Source: Streptomyces sp. NBC_01255 (GTDB taxonomy: Bacteria > Actinomycetota > Actinomycetes > Streptomycetales > Streptomycetaceae). From it: a DNA stretch of 64,000 nucleotides. The position numbers were made by a program, and so were the translations under genes. The notes beneath the pieces are model-generated. The model was not told where the DNA came from, made no database searches, and worked only from the letters and a program-made list of their open reading frames with translations. This document shows positions 61,813 to 64,000 of this stretch, one piece after another. Where the stretch lies: positions 7,874,001 to 7,938,000 of the forward strand of contig NZ_CP108474.1 of assembly GCF_036226445.1 (NCBI RefSeq), read 5' to 3'. Within the stretch, counting starts at the first letter, position 1; every line of letters starts with the position of its first letter.

Positions 61813-63548
61813 TTGCACGTGACCTCGTCACGCGGGGTGTAGTGCGTGGTGAAGGTCTCCCGCTTCACCTCGGCGCCGCCGTCCTTGAAGACGCGGTCCA
61901 CGGAGATGTCGAAGCCTTCGAGGGGCTCCTGCGGCATGCAGGCCTCGCCGGTGCCCTCGCGCTTCGCGGGTTCCGTTTCGTTGGTGCGCGGACCGGCCAC
62001 CGCCTCCACGGAGTCGTACTTCTTCGTCCCGAGGAAGCTCACGGTGACCGAGGAGTCCGTCGCGTCCGCCTTGATGTAGATCGGCTTGCCCGAGTCGTTG
62101 CGGAACTTCAGGTCCAGGCTGCCCCAGGCGACGGTGGCCTCCCGGCCGGCGGGGTAGCGCTCGATGTAGAAGGAGTGGGCGCCGTACTCGACGGGCTTCA
62201 CCCCGGCGAAGAACATCGCGTTGAAGACGGTGGTGGCCATGGCCGACACGCCGCCGCCCGGTGCGGAGCGGTACTGGCCGTCGAGGATCATCGTGCCGTC
62301 CACGAAGCCGTTGTCCGCGGTGCGCTCGCCGACCGTCTCGTTGAAGCTCCAGACCTCACCGGGCTGCACCACGGAGCCGTTGATGAGCTCGGCGGCCCGG
62401 CCGATGTTCGTGGTCCGGTAGGGCGCGGTGGGGAAGTCGACGGTGAAGGTCGACATCTGCTCGGTGATGCCGAGGCGGGCCAGCGAGTCGGCGGTCAGCT
62501 CGGGCTGCGTGACCGTGGTGGCCACCGGGGCCGTGCGGGCCGTGGCGCCGTCCTTGGTGAGCAGCGGGCGCACGGCCTCGCCGAGGGCCTTCGCGGTGAC
62601 CTCCTGCCCCGCCTTGCCCTCCGCCTCGACGACGACCTTGCCGTCCCGCACCCCGAGGGTCGCCTCGACCGGGGCGCCCGTCATGGACGCGAGAGGTTGG
62701 GCGACGTCGGGGTCGCGGAGGAGGGCCTCGGCGTCGAGCGCGGCGCTGAGCGTGCCGTTCTCGGCCTTCACGGAGAGGTGGTCGCCGAGGGTGGCGGGGG
62801 AGATCCGCAGCCGTTCGGCACCGGCCGTGAGCGTCACCGGGGCGGAGACGGCGGGCTTCGCGTACGTGTCGAGGAAGCGGGTGACCTCGGAGTCGCCCAG
62901 CTTCGGTTCCGTGAGGGCGACGGGGAGGGTGACGGGCGAGGCGCCCGAAGCGGCGGGGTAGGCCGCGCGGAGGGTCTCGGCGGCCCGCCCGGTGTCGAGC
63001 TTCTGGCCGGTGACCGCCCGGGTCGCGACGGCTTCGCCGTCGCGGAAGGCGACGGAGCCCTCGCGGACCTTCCGGTCGTTCTTCTTGGCCAGCTCGGCCA
63101 CGGCGGCCTGTGTCCTGGCCTCGTCGTAGGCGAACACGGGACGTATCTCGCGCTCGCCGGAGGAGAAGAGCCGCCCGATGACGGTCACGGGGTCGCGGGA
63201 CGGGTCGGCCGCCAGCTCGGCGGTCTTCTCCACGTCCACGGTCAGGCCCGCGGCGGCGGGGGAGACGGTGGCATTGCGGTCGCCGACCGTGACGGGTATC
63301 GGCGCGCTCCAGGCGGCCGGGGCCTCGGCCGCGAGCTTCGCCCGCGCCTCGGCGCGGCTCATGCCGCCCACGTCCACGCCGGCGACGCTGGTGCCGGCGG
63401 ATATGTCGTCCCCGGTGGTGACAAGCCCCGCGACGTACAGGCCGCCCGCGGCGACGGCGACCACACCCGTCGCGATCGCCGCCGTCCGGAGGCGCGGACT
63501 GCGCCCCTCGCGGGGCGTCGGGGCATGGTCGGTCCTGGAGCGGGGCAC
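61794..63548 (-). CDS. VanW-family protein with peptidoglycan-binding-like repeats
   Basis: The 584-residue protein has one N-terminal transmembrane helix (about 25-45), two or three YoaR/PG_binding_4-type domains (about 50-370) and a C-terminal VanW domain (RTTNIGRAAELINGSVV, PGEVWSFNETVGERT, GGGVSAMATTVFNAMFFAG). It is probably an extracytoplasmic cell-wall protein. The GTG at 63548 follows GGGAGA. Its last five codons (STSRP) and stop come from the right end of the inserted tnpB element. Confidence 0.88.
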   Translation of the reverse strand: MPRSRTDHAPTPREGRSPRLRTAAIATGVVAVAAGGLYVAGLVTTGDDISAGTSVAGVDVGGMSRAEARAKLAAEAPAAWSAPIPVTVGDRNATVSPAAAGLTVDVEKTAELAADPSRDPVTVIGRLFSSGEREIRPVFAYDEARTQAAVAELAKKNDRKVREGSVAFRDGEAVATRAVTGQKLDTGRAAETLRAAYPAASGASPVTLPVALTEPKLGDSEVTRFLDTYAKPAVSAPVTLTAGAERLRISPATLGDHLSVKAENGTLSAALDAEALLRDPDVAQPLASMTGAPVEATLGVRDGKVVVEAEGKAGQEVTAKALGEAVRPLLTKDGATARTAPVATTVTQPELTADSLARLGITEQMSTFTVDFPTAPYRTTNIGRAAELINGSVVQPGEVWSFNETVGERTADNGFVDGTMILDGQYRSAPGGGVSAMATTVFNAMFFAGVKPVEYGAHSFYIERYPAGREATVAWGSLDLKFRNDSGKPIYIKADATDSSVTVSFLGTKKYDSVEAVAGPRTNETEPAKREGTGEACMPQEPLEGFDISVDRVFKDGGAEVKRETFTTHYTPRDEVTCKSTSRP

Positions 63549-63715
63549 ACGCTCTCCCGGGGCGTCGAGGGTGAGGGGGATCCCCACGACGGTACGCCGA
63601 AAGAGTGTCAAATGCACATAAAGCTGGGGTGACCTGCGGGGATACGGAGTGAGAGCGAGGCGGTACGGACCGTTCCGGGGGACTGGGAAGGGTGGGCCCC
63701 TGTTATCGTGCGCCG

Positions 63716-64000
63716 ATGTCAACGATCAAGCAGTTCCAAGTGACCTTCGACTGCGCGGAACCCGCGCGCCTCGCCGCCTTCTGGTGCGAGGTGTTGGGGT
63801 ACGTCGTACCGACAGTCCCGGAGGGCTTTGCCACGTGGGAGGAGTACCACCACTCGCTGCCGCCCGAGGACGAGGTCTACTTCGCGTGCGCTGATCCCTC
63901 GGGTGTGGGCCCGCGCGTGCTGTTCCAGCGAGTTCCCGAAGGCAAGGTCGTCAAGAACCGGGTGCATCTTGATGTGCGGGTCGGCACAGGGCTCGTGGGT
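63716..64000 (+). CDS. VOC/glyoxalase-like domain protein (partial, runs off the window)
   Basis: The first 95 codons encode a glyoxalase-like fold start: FQVTFDCAEPARLAAFWCEVLGY, named here by its ends FQVTFDC and FWCEVLGY, then VLFQRVPEGKVVKNRVHLDV. The gene continues beyond the right edge. Confidence 0.88.
   Translation, partial: MSTIKQFQVTFDCAEPARLAAFWCEVLGYVVPTVPEGFATWEEYHHSLPPEDEVYFACADPSGVGPRVLFQRVPEGKVVKNRVHLDVRVGTGLVG

Overview
The window is high-GC actinobacterial DNA, almost certainly from a Streptomyces chromosome. The evidence is the strong third-position GC bias, the GTG and TTG starts with GGAG-type ribosome sites, DmdR/IdeR-type iron boxes, a Dyp-encapsulin pair, a long Gap2-type GAPDH and ROK-type glycosidase operators.

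Region 1 (about 0-29.2 kb) is an iron-regulated hydroxamate siderophore cluster. It holds a formyltransferase, an ornithine N5-monooxygenase, a siderophore-binding lipoprotein, a 4800-residue four-module NRPS, an MbtH protein, a heterodimeric ABC exporter, a FecCD-type importer (two permeases and an ATPase) and an amidohydrolase related to formamide deformylases. Reading the A-domain pockets by eye gives hfOrn-like, Ser, hOrn, hfOrn-like. The protein ends in a condensation-like domain and has no thioesterase. That layout fits a diketopiperazine siderophore of the foroxymithine/erythrochelin type. At the left edge sits the most unusual gene of the window: a MarR DNA-binding domain placed between an N-terminal Rossmann-like stub and a C-terminal formyltransferase domain, with an iron box directly in front of it. 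A DDAH-family gene is in the formyltransferase operon.

Region 2 (29.2-39.7 kb) holds a VanZ/response regulator/histidine kinase operon with 11-bp-period direct repeats, an orphan P450, a PfkB kinase behind a 35-bp dyad, and a tightly overlapping CoA-dependent catabolic operon: enoyl-CoA hydratase, CoA ligase, 3-hydroxyacyl-CoA dehydrogenase, amidohydrolase. A divergent MarR gene shares twin operators with it. The layout resembles CouR-regulated hydroxycinnamate degradation.

Region 3 (39.7-49.1 kb) is a molybdoenzyme locus that looks damaged. It has a frameshifted LysR gene, a 78-residue fdhD remnant joined to a 3'-truncated formate-dehydrogenase-like gene, moeA, a moaE N-terminal remnant, a FUSC membrane protein and a second, complete FDH-like gene.

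Region 4 (49.3-64 kb) carries a Dyp peroxidase with its encapsulin and a DUF1345 membrane protein, a 161-bp MITE-like element flanked by CTAG, a GreA-like factor, a subtilisin, a secreted GH8 enzyme behind a concentric palindrome, a stand-alone AICAR-transformylase-like enzyme, GAPDH, an acetyltransferase, a serine hydrolase, a truncated IS605-type tnpB element whose right end supplies the last codons of a VanW-family gene, and the start of a VOC-family gene. No tRNA, rRNA, CRISPR array or prophage was recognised.
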